Assembly (NCBI GenBank): GCA_017161665.1
Contig: JADFCT010000057.1
Span: forward strand, 1-12,906
Reading direction: 5' to 3'
Origin: Candidatus Sumerlaeota bacterium
GTDB lineage: Bacteria; Sumerlaeota; Sumerlaeia; JADFCT01
DNA length: 12,906 nucleotides
Shown: piece by piece, positions 5,329-12,410 of the stretch
Numbering within the stretch: the stretch's first letter is position 1
How the letters are laid out: every line of letters starts with the position of its first letter
Made by a program: the position numbers and the translations under genes
The notes under the pieces: model-generated
Databases searched by the model: none
What the model was told of the DNA's origin: nothing
The model's input: the letters and a program-made list of their open reading frames with translations, nothing else

Positions 5329-8094
5329 ATGTATTTCTATCGACGGTTGCTCGATTCGCGTTTTGTTTCTTTTGCATTGATCACCGCGCTGTTGACCATT
5401 TGGCCGGCGTCTTCGGCTCAGGCCAGGGGTGGGAAGACGTATCCTATCCGCCTGGATCAACCTGCCCGGACTTGGGAGAGCGAGGCCTTGCCCATTGGCA
5501 ACGGCCGGATGGGCGCCATGATCTTCGGAGGCGTGGCGACGGAGCGGATCCAGTTCAATGTCGATAGCCTGTGGACGGGCGACGAAAACCCGTCGGGCGA
5601 TTACGATACGATGGGCGCGTACCAGAATTTCGGCGACATTTATATCGACTTTGAAACGCCGGGGAGCGATGAACAGGATAACGCGGCGCCGGTTGTGTCG
5701 TGCGCCTCCGGTCACAAGCCCTACTTCGACGACCAGGATGTCGCGCAATCCATCGACAACGACCCGAAGACCAAATGGTGTCTGGAATCCCGGGATTGGC
5801 CCATGGTGTGGCAGGTTGACCTGCCGCCTTCCGTTCAAACGCCCCTGCGCGCATATCGTTTGACTTCGGCCGACGATTATCCGAATCGCGATCCGAAATC
5901 CTGGATCCTCCATGGGTCGGAGAACGGCCGTGACTGGGTTCGACTGGACGTGCAAGATGACGAGCCGGAATTCGAGGAACGGTTTCAGACGCGCGCCTAT
6001 ACTATCGACAACGACAAGGTCTGGCGTCACTACCGCATCACTTTCCGGGCCAATCACGGCGGCACGCATTTCCAACTGGCAGACATTGATTTGAAAGATA
6101 TTCCTCTCCGTCCGGCGGGGGAAGGCGTTATGGCCCAAAAATACTTTCGTGAGCTGGATATCAGCGAAGCCATTCATACGGTTCAGTACGAACAGGGCGG
6201 CGTTCGATTTACCCGAACGAGTTTCGTCAGCGCGCCGGATCAGGTGATTGTGTCGGAAATGAAGGCCTCGCGGGCCGGCCACTATACGGGCGCCATTCGG
6301 ATCCAGGACGCCCACGGCGCCGAATCGAAGGCGGAGGGCGCCGAGCTTTCGATCAAGGGCCAGTTGGATAACGGTCTCGAATACGAAGCGCGTCTACATG
6401 TCCTTCATGCAGGCGGGCGTGTCTGGGCTGAAGGGGGCCGCCTGCATTTCCGTGATTGTGATGAACTGACGCTTATCCTGGCGGCTGATACCAATTATTT
6501 AATGGATTATCAGAAGAAATGGCGAGGCCCGGGGTTGATCGATCGAATCGACCAATGGATCGCGGGGGCTACCAACGAGCCGAGCGAATTGAAACATCGG
6601 CACATTGAGGACTATCAAGCGTTCTTCAACCGCTGTTCCATTGACTTGGGTGGGGTTTATTACGATGGTGATCCGGAATCCGATCCCGCGCGCCCCATGG
6701 ACGAGCGGCTGGCCGCGTATGGCCAGGCGAAGCCGGATGACAGGCGCGCCTGGATGTCCGACCGCCATCTCGAAGAAACCATTTTCCAGTATGGCCGCTA
6801 TCTCCTGATCGCCTCCTCCCGGCCCGGCGCCCTGCCCGCCAACCTTCAGGGGCTTTGGAACGATCGGAACAATCCCCCCTGGCATAGCGACTACCATTCG
6901 AACATCAACATTCAGATGAACTATTGGCTCGCCGAACCGACAAACCTGTCCGAATGTGTCGAGCCGTTTATTGATCTCTTCGACGCCATCCGCGAACCCA
7001 GCCGCGAGGCCACGCGCCAGGCCTTCGGCGACGTGAAGGGATTTACTCTGCGCACGAGCCACAACATTTTCGGCGGCAACGGGTGGAAGTGGAATCTGCC
7101 GTCCAGCGCCTGGTATTGCCAGCACCTGTGGGAACACTACGCCTTCGGCGGCGACATTGAGTACTTGCGTCAGACGGCCTACCCGATTTTCAAGGACGTC
7201 GTCGCTTTCTGGGAGGATCATTTGAAAGAACGGCCGGATGGCACGCTGGTCGTTCCCGATGGCTGGTCGCCGGAACATGGCCCCACCGAGGACGGCGTGG
7301 CCCACGATCAGCAGATTGTCTGGGATTTGTTTACGAACTATATCGAAGCCGCCGATGCGCTGGGCATCGATAAAGCCGACCGCGACCGCATCGCGCAAAA
7401 GCGTTCCCGCCTTCTGGGGCCGAAAATCGGCAAGTGGGGGCAGTTGCAGGAATGGGAGACGGATCGCGACGATCCGAACGATCGCCACCGCCATACGTCG
7501 CACCTATTCGCGATCTATCCGGGCCGTCAGATTTCCGTAACCGCCACGCCCGAATTCGCCAAGGCCGCCCAAGTCTCGCTGGAGGCGCGGGGCGAGACCG
7601 GCGACAGCCGTCGGTCGTGGACCTGGCCGTGGCGATGCGCCATGTGGGCGCGATTCAGAGAAGGCGACAAGGCCCATCACATGCTGGCCAGTTTGTTCAA
7701 GTATAACACCCTGCCGAATCTCCTGACCACCCACCCGCCCATGCAGCTGGATGGCAATTTCGGGATTACGGCTGGCATGGCTGAGATGCTGCTTCAATCT
7801 CATGCGGGCGAAGTTCATCTTTTGCCCGCCCTGCCGGCCGCCTGGCCCGAGGGCCATGTGAGCGGCCTGCGCGCCCGGGGGGGATTTGAGGTGGAGATGA
7901 ACTGGCAGGATTCCAAAATAAAAAGCGCAGCCATTCGCGCCACACGAAAAGGGAAACTGGTCCTTCGCGCGCCTCAGCCTCTGGTTCTTCAACCCATCGA
8001 CGGCGCGATTCCAAAACATGCGGTCCAAGGGGGGACTCTGACGCTTGAGGCTGAAAAGGGCGCGGTCTATGTTTTGGCTGCTAAAGCAGAATAG
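5329..8094 (+). CDS. Secreted GH95-family alpha-L-fucosidase-like glycoside hydrolase with inserted F5/8C domain
   Basis: GH95 enzymes hydrolyse terminal alpha-1,2-linked L-fucose (some L-galactose) by inversion. The chosen start gives 921 aa with a signal peptide ending at SSAQA (residue 32). The N-terminal sandwich begins YPIRLDQPARTW and GNGRMGAMIFGG (about 38-68). At about 119-255 an F5/8 type C (discoidin/CBM32-like) domain is inserted: DNDPKTKWC, RDPKSWILHGSENGRDW, WRHYRITFRAN. The sandwich then resumes with YFRELDISEAI. The (alpha/alpha)6 catalytic region carries ALPANLQGLWND, YHSNINIQMNYW (Asn525 and Asn527 match the activating NxN), WSPEHG (Glu649, expected acid; SPEN is more usual), RHRHTSHLFAIYPG and QLDGNFG (Asp808, expected base). 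The usual GWS-AWK stretch is replaced by SRRSWTWPWRCAMWARF. Essential residues are present, so the enzyme is probably active; fucose versus galactose specificity cannot be read off. The promoter and divergent FG-GAP neighbour suggest shared glycan use. Confidence 0.92.
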   Translation: MYFYRRLLDSRFVSFALITALLTIWPASSAQARGGKTYPIRLDQPARTWESEALPIGNGRMGAMIFGGVATERIQFNVDSLWTGDENPSGDYDTMGAYQNFGDIYIDFETPGSDEQDNAAPVVSCASGHKPYFDDQDVAQSIDNDPKTKWCLESRDWPMVWQVDLPPSVQTPLRAYRLTSADDYPNRDPKSWILHGSENGRDWVRLDVQDDEPEFEERFQTRAYTIDNDKVWRHYRITFRANHGGTHFQLADIDLKDIPLRPAGEGVMAQKYFRELDISEAIHTVQYEQGGVRFTRTSFVSAPDQVIVSEMKASRAGHYTGAIRIQDAHGAESKAEGAELSIKGQLDNGLEYEARLHVLHAGGRVWAEGGRLHFRDCDELTLILAADTNYLMDYQKKWRGPGLIDRIDQWIAGATNEPSELKHRHIEDYQAFFNRCSIDLGGVYYDGDPESDPARPMDERLAAYGQAKPDDRRAWMSDRHLEETIFQYGRYLLIASSRPGALPANLQGLWNDRNNPPWHSDYHSNINIQMNYWLAEPTNLSECVEPFIDLFDAIREPSREATRQAFGDVKGFTLRTSHNIFGGNGWKWNLPSSAWYCQHLWEHYAFGGDIEYLRQTAYPIFKDVVAFWEDHLKERPDGTLVVPDGWSPEHGPTEDGVAHDQQIVWDLFTNYIEAADALGIDKADRDRIAQKRSRLLGPKIGKWGQLQEWETDRDDPNDRHRHTSHLFAIYPGRQISVTATPEFAKAAQVSLEARGETGDSRRSWTWPWRCAMWARFREGDKAHHMLASLFKYNTLPNLLTTHPPMQLDGNFGITAGMAEMLLQSHAGEVHLLPALPAAWPEGHVSGLRARGGFEVEMNWQDSKIKSAAIRATRKGKLVLRAPQPLVLQPIDGAIPKHAVQGGTLTLEAEKGAVYVLAAKAE

Positions 8095-8189
8095 GGGTGT
8101 TGGATACGGTTTCTTGGTGAATCATTTTAACATTCCCGTCGGGATCGACCGTTTCTGATAGGTATCGTTTCATGATGCGGGCCACTAAT

Positions 8190-8220
8190 CCAGACAGCGT
8201 CATCGCCCTGCCAGACAGCG
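8190..8220 (+). promoter_or_regulatory. Two direct repeats CCAGACAGCG 21 bp apart
   Basis: Identical 10-mers at 8190-8199 and 8211-8220. The 21-bp offset equals two helical turns, so both face the same side of DNA. The nearer copy ends 35 bp before the -35 box at 8256, a typical place for an activator site. No regulator is identified. Confidence 0.4.
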
Positions 8221-8255
8221 ATTGTATTTGCCCATCATTCTTTCGGGCATCGGGC

Positions 8256-8286
8256 TTGACTTTTCGGGGAGATACGTCTTTATAAT
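8256..8286 (+). promoter_or_regulatory. Putative sigma70-type promoter of the zinc-ribbon gene
   Basis: -35 TTGACT (8256-8261, 5/6) and a perfect -10 TATAAT (8281-8286), with a 19-bp spacer that is longer than ideal. Long spacers are seen in promoters activated by DNA-twisting (MerR-type) regulators. The predicted leader is about 32 nt. Confidence 0.55.
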
Positions 8287-8292
8287 AAGACG
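8275..8292. promoter_or_regulatory. 6-bp inverted repeat framing the -10 box
   Basis: CGTCTT-TATAAT-AAGACG: perfect 6-bp arms lie exactly on both sides of the -10 hexamer. A repressor dimer bound here would block RNA polymerase directly. Confidence 0.4.
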
Positions 8293-8324
8293 CCTAGACA
8301 CGTTGAATTTCGGAGTTTTGAACC

Positions 8325-9005
8325 ATGCAGAAATGCCCCCGATGTGAGTTGTTGTTATTGGATACGGACGCTGAATGTCCCCGGTGTCACGCTTCGGTCG
8401 ATCCGGTGCTTTCCCATGAGCAGGCTGCGGAAAAAGCCAAAAGCACGGAGAAGGCCTTCCGAGGCGAGCGCGCCCGGATGGACCAGTCGGATGGAGACTA
8501 CATTCCGCCGCTGCTGCCGCCGTTGGCGATGCCGACGACGGCCTTGCTGATGTCCATTTCGCTTTTGTCGGGCCTTTTTTGTTCCCGATCGGGCCTGGAA
8601 CTGAAGTTATGGATGTTCACCTTTATCCTCATGGTCGCGATCATGGGTGGGACTGTTCTCAACACCTTTGCCGTCTGGATTCTGTTGCGTCTGACGGAAG
8701 GCAAGTTCCCTCGGTTGGATCGGGCGTTGTTCTCGGCGAGTTTGACCCTCTTCATCGCTTTCCCGCTCACCTTCGGCATGTCGGTTATTCCTTTCGATTT
8801 TTCCAACATGGCCTATTTTATCGCTTGGTTGCTGTGTTTTTTCATCGCGGTGAAGTCTATGTTTGAAATGTCCTTCTTCCAAGGCCTGATTGTAGCCGGG
8901 CTGTTCGCGGGCATTCAGGCCGGGATTGTCACGGCGGCGGTAATAATGTTTGGTGACATGATTGAATTCCTGAAGTGGACCATACCCTTTAGCACTGGCG
9001 GCTGA
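8325..9005 (+). CDS. Zinc-ribbon multi-pass membrane protein of unknown function
   Basis: 226 aa. An N-terminal zinc ribbon has two CPRC pairs (Cys4, Cys7, Cys18, Cys21), which should bind one Zn2+. A charged, probably flexible linker follows (about 28-58), then a proline-rich turn (IPPLLPPLAMP). The rest is hydrophobic, with about five predicted membrane helices near 70-88, 96-121, 134-155, 162-178 and 186-208. No signal peptide precedes the ribbon, so it should face the cytoplasm. GGAG lies 9 nt before the ATG. The gene is a single unit: its own promoter in front and a strong terminator behind. Family not recognised. Zinc-ribbon plus membrane-helix proteins are common and mostly uncharacterised, so no substrate or partner can be proposed. 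The coding status is well supported by promoter, RBS, ORF and terminator order. Confidence 0.85.
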   Translation: MQKCPRCELLLLDTDAECPRCHASVDPVLSHEQAAEKAKSTEKAFRGERARMDQSDGDYIPPLLPPLAMPTTALLMSISLLSGLFCSRSGLELKLWMFTFILMVAIMGGTVLNTFAVWILLRLTEGKFPRLDRALFSASLTLFIAFPLTFGMSVIPFDFSNMAYFIAWLLCFFIAVKSMFEMSFFQGLIVAGLFAGIQAGIVTAAVIMFGDMIEFLKWTIPFSTGG

Positions 9006-9021
9006 TTGGCGGACTGCGCCC

Positions 9022-9038
9022 CCCTTTCGCCGAAAGGG
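9022..9038 (+). other. Hairpin just after the zinc-ribbon gene
   Basis: CCCTTTC-GCC-GAAAGGG, a perfect 7-bp stem with a 3-nt loop, 17 nt after the stop codon. No T run follows, so it is more likely an mRNA 3'-end stabiliser or auxiliary structure than a terminator. Confidence 0.4.
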
Positions 9039-9074
9039 TTGCCGCACAATCGCGAACGGCTTGACCGGACAATG

Positions 9075-9119
9075 AAAAAATCCTGATCGGGTGATTTTGT
9101 CACTCGATCAGGATTTTTT
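9075..9119. terminator. Strong bidirectional Rho-independent terminator
   Basis: AAAAAATCCTGATCG (9075-9089) pairs perfectly over 15 bp with CGATCAGGATTTTTT (9105-9119). A G.T step and GTGA/TCAC extend the stem to about 20 bp around a 5-nt TTTTG loop. The A6 and T6 ends give a U tract in either direction. It terminates the zinc-ribbon gene from the left, and read-through from the large haem-protein gene from the right. Confidence 0.9.
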
Positions 9120-9145
9120 CGTGTGCCGATTCGGACGTTAGGCGT

Positions 9146-9256
9146 CTAGAGCATTTCTTTCAGATACAGGCCCCCCCGTCGTTCCGGCGGTTCTGCGGCG
9201 CCCGGTCTCAACTCAAAGAAAGGGGCGGCTTTGCAGAGAAACTTCGCAGCATCCAT
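9146..9256 (-). CDS. Possible 36-aa small protein downstream of the haem-protein gene
   Basis: ATG at 9256 to TAG at 9146, beginning MDAAKFLCKAAPF and ending RRGGLYLKEML. AGAAGG lies 8 nt upstream, which is a good Shine-Dalgarno sequence. No family is recognised and no membrane helix is predicted. It lies almost wholly in the inverted-repeat element, and its last codons and stop come from the left arm. It may be a real small protein co-transcribed with the gene upstream (77 bp gap), a remnant of a longer gene cut by the element, or chance. Confidence 0.28.
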   Translation of the reverse strand: MDAAKFLCKAAPFFELRPGAAEPPERRGGLYLKEML

Positions 9257-9335
9257 CTGTTTTGCCTTCTATTCTTCATGGTTGAAAATACGATGTCGGA
9301 AGCCATGTGGTTCCGTCACTTGAAGAAATGCTCTA
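9147..9335. repeat. MITE-like element with 13-bp terminal inverted repeats
   Basis: TAGAGCATTTCTT (9147-9159) and AAGAAATGCTCTA (9323-9335) are perfect 13-bp inverted repeats bounding 189 bp. Read as TA-GAGCATTTCTT...AAGAAATGCTC-TA, the outer TA pairs could be the TA target duplication left by IS630/Tc1-mariner type transposition. No transposase fits in the interior. The right arm contains the stop codon (TAG, 9335-9333) of the large haem-protein gene, and the left arm overlaps the stop of a 36-codon ORF. Alternatives are a degraded IS remnant or a long-range stem in the mRNA 3' end. Confidence 0.45.
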
Positions 9336-12300
9336 ATGCCGCCGTCCCTGAATCCAGAAGGAGCGCCAATATGCGCGGTCCAGTTCGTAGGGGTTGACGG
9401 GTTTGTCGATGGGCAACTCCTGCGCAAGGATGTTGTATCTTTGCATTTCCCTCAGATAACCCTTCCGCGGTTGGAATCCGGGCATGTCAAAGCGCTTGAT
9501 TTCGTTCAGCTTGTTCTGAGTGTCCTCGATGGCCGTGAGCAGGGTCCGATAGTCGGGGTCTTGGCGGGAGGTGAGGACAGCCGTTGTGGACCAATCTTCC
9601 TCGGGGGGACGACAGATCTGATAGCCCCCTTCGGAACGGGCCAGCGGGGCCAGAAGGAGGAGCGACTTCTCGGGACGGGTCAGATTATACAGGATATGCC
9701 GCGAGAATTTCAGGCGCGGATCGCTGTAGTTGATTTCCCAGGGACGCATGTTCATGTGATCCGATGGGGATTCCGGCAGGGCCAGCGGACCCTGATGGCA
9801 TTGACCACAGCGGCGCTTCGTCGCTTCCATGGCGGCCTTGATGCTGGGCCATTCCCGATCGCTGGTGTCATTGATATTTTCCTCATACCCACCGATCATG
9901 CCCGTGCCGAGGGCCGCATAGGTGCCCGGATATGGAGCGCCCGTTTCGATCCAGAGCCGGATGATCCTCTGTTCCTGAGCCGGCAGAGGCGGATTGTAGT
10001 GTTGTCCCATGATTTTTTTCATCAGTTCCGCGCCGCCTGAGCCCAGGGCGCGGGGCGGATAGTTGCTTTGGGGGAGGTTTCGGCCGTCAGCCATCTGGCG
10101 TCGGGCGCTCAGCGTAAAGTAACTGTGGGAAAACAACGGACCGCGGTCGCCGGTCAGCAAAACACCCCCTGCGCGGGGTCCGCCTTTGGGCGTGTCTTCG
10201 GTTCCATGACAGCCCGTGCAGCGTCGATTGAGAATGGGCTGGATGTCGCGTGGGAAATCAAAGACATCCGGCGCGTCTGTGATGGGCTCGATTCGGCTCG
10301 GCGGCCTTTGCATGGCCATCAGGTTTCCCTGGGGCAGCGTGGTCTTGGTTCGCTGCTCGTGACACCCGACACAACTCATGGTTTCACCCGGTTGCACATT
10401 GGTGAAACTTTGCATCCGCTTGATGGCCAGATCCTGTTCGTCCAAGGCCACAAAGAACACACTCCGCAAGGCGGGCAGTTCAAAACAGGCGGAGCCATCT
10501 TCCTCCACCGGCACGGTTCCCAGAATGCGTTCCAGCGTAAAGGTCCCACCATAGCTCAACGGCTCCATCCCACCGGTGAAATTGATGGGTTTGGGAAGGG
10601 ATTCAATGACCAGGAGTTTCTTGATTTCTCCGGGCCGGACGCCTTCCATGTTCCGTCCCTCATTCACATTGGCCAGAATCATGATCCCGTGGTCTTCCTG
10701 CGGGACGGTGCGATCCGGAATAATCCGCTCCCGCGGCCGGGGGCGAATGGGGCGCGGTTCATGGATGAGATAACCGGCCCGGCGGTCTTCTTCGGATAAG
10801 GTGTACAACGCGCCTGTCAGCCCGTCCCGATCCATGACCTGTAGTTCGGCCCGCTGCGCCACTAAGAAGAAATTTTCATCCAGTGGATAGGGATCCCGGT
10901 AGTCCGCTCCCGGGTTCACGGTTTGAGCGAATCCCCGGTCGTCCGGTCCGCCCTTGGCTCGCACCACTGTGATGAGTCCCGCATGTTCCCGGGACCCGTG
11001 GCCCGGCGAGAAAACGGATAACACCCGATCTGTTCCTGGGATGGGTTTGGCGTCAATCATCACGACGCCGGGATGCAGATTGCCGTAGTAGATCATCTGG
11101 CCCGTGCCATCCGGATTCGTGGTCCACAGGTGATGATAATGGACCTGACTGCGATCAATATATTCCCACCGTTGATAGAGAAGCCGTCCGTCCGGCAACA
11201 GCCACGGTGTGTTTTCGTGTTCCAGATTACTGGAGATCATCCGAATGTTGTCGCCATCCGGCCCGCATCGGTGCAGATTGGCCACTTGGGTCAGCCAGCA
11301 GTTGACCCATCGCTTACAGCGGGACGACACAAAGACAATGTCGCCGTCGGGCAGATACACAGGTTCAATGTCGTCAAAATTTCCGTCGGTCAGTTGGCGC
11401 AGGTTGGATCCGTCCACATCGATTTCATAGAGGTGATAATGCTCGCCGCCATCTTTTCGGTATGAAAACAGGATCTTCTTGCCGTCATAGTGGAGGTGTG
11501 GATCGCGCACGCCGCCTTTGGGATCGTCGATCAGGACGGTCACCTCGCCGGTTTTGACATTCAGTTTGCACAACCGGCCGCCCTGTTCATAAGCCAGCCG
11601 TTCTTTGTCGGCGGCGTAGTAACTGAAGTTGGCGTACCAATGCCCGTCTTTCCCGGGTTTGCGCATGGCGAAGACGATTTCATCCACTTCCCCCAAGGGG
11701 CCTTTTTTCGCGTCTGCTAATGGATTAGGGCTTTCAATGCGCGACAGGTCGAAGGCTTCTGGCCCCAAGCAAATAAAATCGTAGATGGCCCATCCCCCCC
11801 CGTTCATGGTGATGACGATTCGATTGTCTCCGTGGCGAAGCCGTCCGCCAGGAATCGCATACACCATCCGGCTCGGTGTGCCCAGCATCAGTGGCTGATA
11901 AGCCATCTGATCCGAGCCGTTTTTCTCAAACCGTTGCGATGGCAGGTCCTCGCCGTTGACCGTCACGACCACCTCACACCCCGTCCACAAGGCGGCGTGC
12001 CCAATGGTCAGTTGTTGCGTGGTGGCGAGATCCCGATCCGAGACCGCGTCGCTCAGTTCAAAAACCAACGCGAATCCATAGGCTTTGCTGCCGCCCCATT
12101 GGTCATGGTGGCTTGGATGAATATAGGGCCAGTCTTGCAGGCGACTCTCTCCCACGCGAAATTCCACCCCCCGACCATATCGATCGAGAAAACCGCGGTA
12201 GGTCTCTTGGGTCAGGCCAAACTCCCCACACCGGCCATCCGGCGTGCCGAGCATGAACAAAAATTTATCGTCGGTTTTCTGTGCGAGCGCCAAGGGAACG

Positions 12301-12410
12301 ATGCCAGCGACTCCCACTATCAGGAGACCTATCCGCATCCATTCGCTTGAGATCAAACGCCCCAAACCTTTGCCACTCTTTTGATTTGAACGCATGTGTG
12401 CAACCATCAT
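9333..12410 (-). CDS. Large secreted haem protein: carbohydrate-binding domain, beta-propeller, HzsA-related region, three CXXCH motifs
   Basis: 1025 aa. Start at 12410 (or 12407) is chosen because GGGAG lies 6 (or 9) nt upstream. An export signal with an unusually long N-region ends near PLALAQ (residue 44). Residues about 90-220 (WPYIHPSHHDQWGGSKAYGF, GDNRIVITMNGGGWAIYDF) resemble the carbohydrate-binding end domain of PL4/PL11 rhamnogalacturonan lyases. Residues about 245-540 form a TolB/PD40-like propeller (LPDGDIVFVSSR, LLPDGRLLYQRWEY, NPDGTGQM) with conserved Cys365, Cys371 and Cys382. Residues about 575-690 (VRPGEIKKLLVIESLP, VPVEEDGSACFELPA) match the pattern of hydrazine synthase alpha-subunit-related proteins. 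c-haem sites are CVGCH (680-684), CTGCH (731-735) and CGQCH (868-872); the second sits in a planctomycete-cytochrome-like FPRDIQPILNRRC context. A periplasmic redox role is inferred; true hydrazine synthesis is unlikely, as no beta/gamma subunit genes are seen. Domain calls are from memory of these families. Confidence 0.82.
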   Translation of the reverse strand: MMVAHMRSNQKSGKGLGRLISSEWMRIGLLIVGVAGIVPLALAQKTDDKFLFMLGTPDGRCGEFGLTQETYRGFLDRYGRGVEFRVGESRLQDWPYIHPSHHDQWGGSKAYGFALVFELSDAVSDRDLATTQQLTIGHAALWTGCEVVVTVNGEDLPSQRFEKNGSDQMAYQPLMLGTPSRMVYAIPGGRLRHGDNRIVITMNGGGWAIYDFICLGPEAFDLSRIESPNPLADAKKGPLGEVDEIVFAMRKPGKDGHWYANFSYYAADKERLAYEQGGRLCKLNVKTGEVTVLIDDPKGGVRDPHLHYDGKKILFSYRKDGGEHYHLYEIDVDGSNLRQLTDGNFDDIEPVYLPDGDIVFVSSRCKRWVNCWLTQVANLHRCGPDGDNIRMISSNLEHENTPWLLPDGRLLYQRWEYIDRSQVHYHHLWTTNPDGTGQMIYYGNLHPGVVMIDAKPIPGTDRVLSVFSPGHGSREHAGLITVVRAKGGPDDRGFAQTVNPGADYRDPYPLDENFFLVAQRAELQVMDRDGLTGALYTLSEEDRRAGYLIHEPRPIRPRPRERIIPDRTVPQEDHGIMILANVNEGRNMEGVRPGEIKKLLVIESLPKPINFTGGMEPLSYGGTFTLERILGTVPVEEDGSACFELPALRSVFFVALDEQDLAIKRMQSFTNVQPGETMSCVGCHEQRTKTTLPQGNLMAMQRPPSRIEPITDAPDVFDFPRDIQPILNRRCTGCHGTEDTPKGGPRAGGVLLTGDRGPLFSHSYFTLSARRQMADGRNLPQSNYPPRALGSGGAELMKKIMGQHYNPPLPAQEQRIIRLWIETGAPYPGTYAALGTGMIGGYEENINDTSDREWPSIKAAMEATKRRCGQCHQGPLALPESPSDHMNMRPWEINYSDPRLKFSRHILYNLTRPEKSLLLLAPLARSEGGYQICRPPEEDWSTTAVLTSRQDPDYRTLLTAIEDTQNKLNEIKRFDMPGFQPRKGYLREMQRYNILAQELPIDKPVNPYELDRAYWRSFWIQGRRH

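Noticed and set aside
5296..6315. Minus-strand ORF of 339 codons opposite the GH95 gene, and a similar one at 6499-7503
   Set aside because: Both are antisense to the GH95 coding sequence, whose domain motifs run through the whole interval. The peptides look like antisense readings.
9333..12410. Reading the haem protein as a true hydrazine synthase subunit and the organism as anammox
   Set aside because: Only regional resemblance is visible, the haem number and added domains differ from HzsA, and no beta/gamma subunit genes are in the window.
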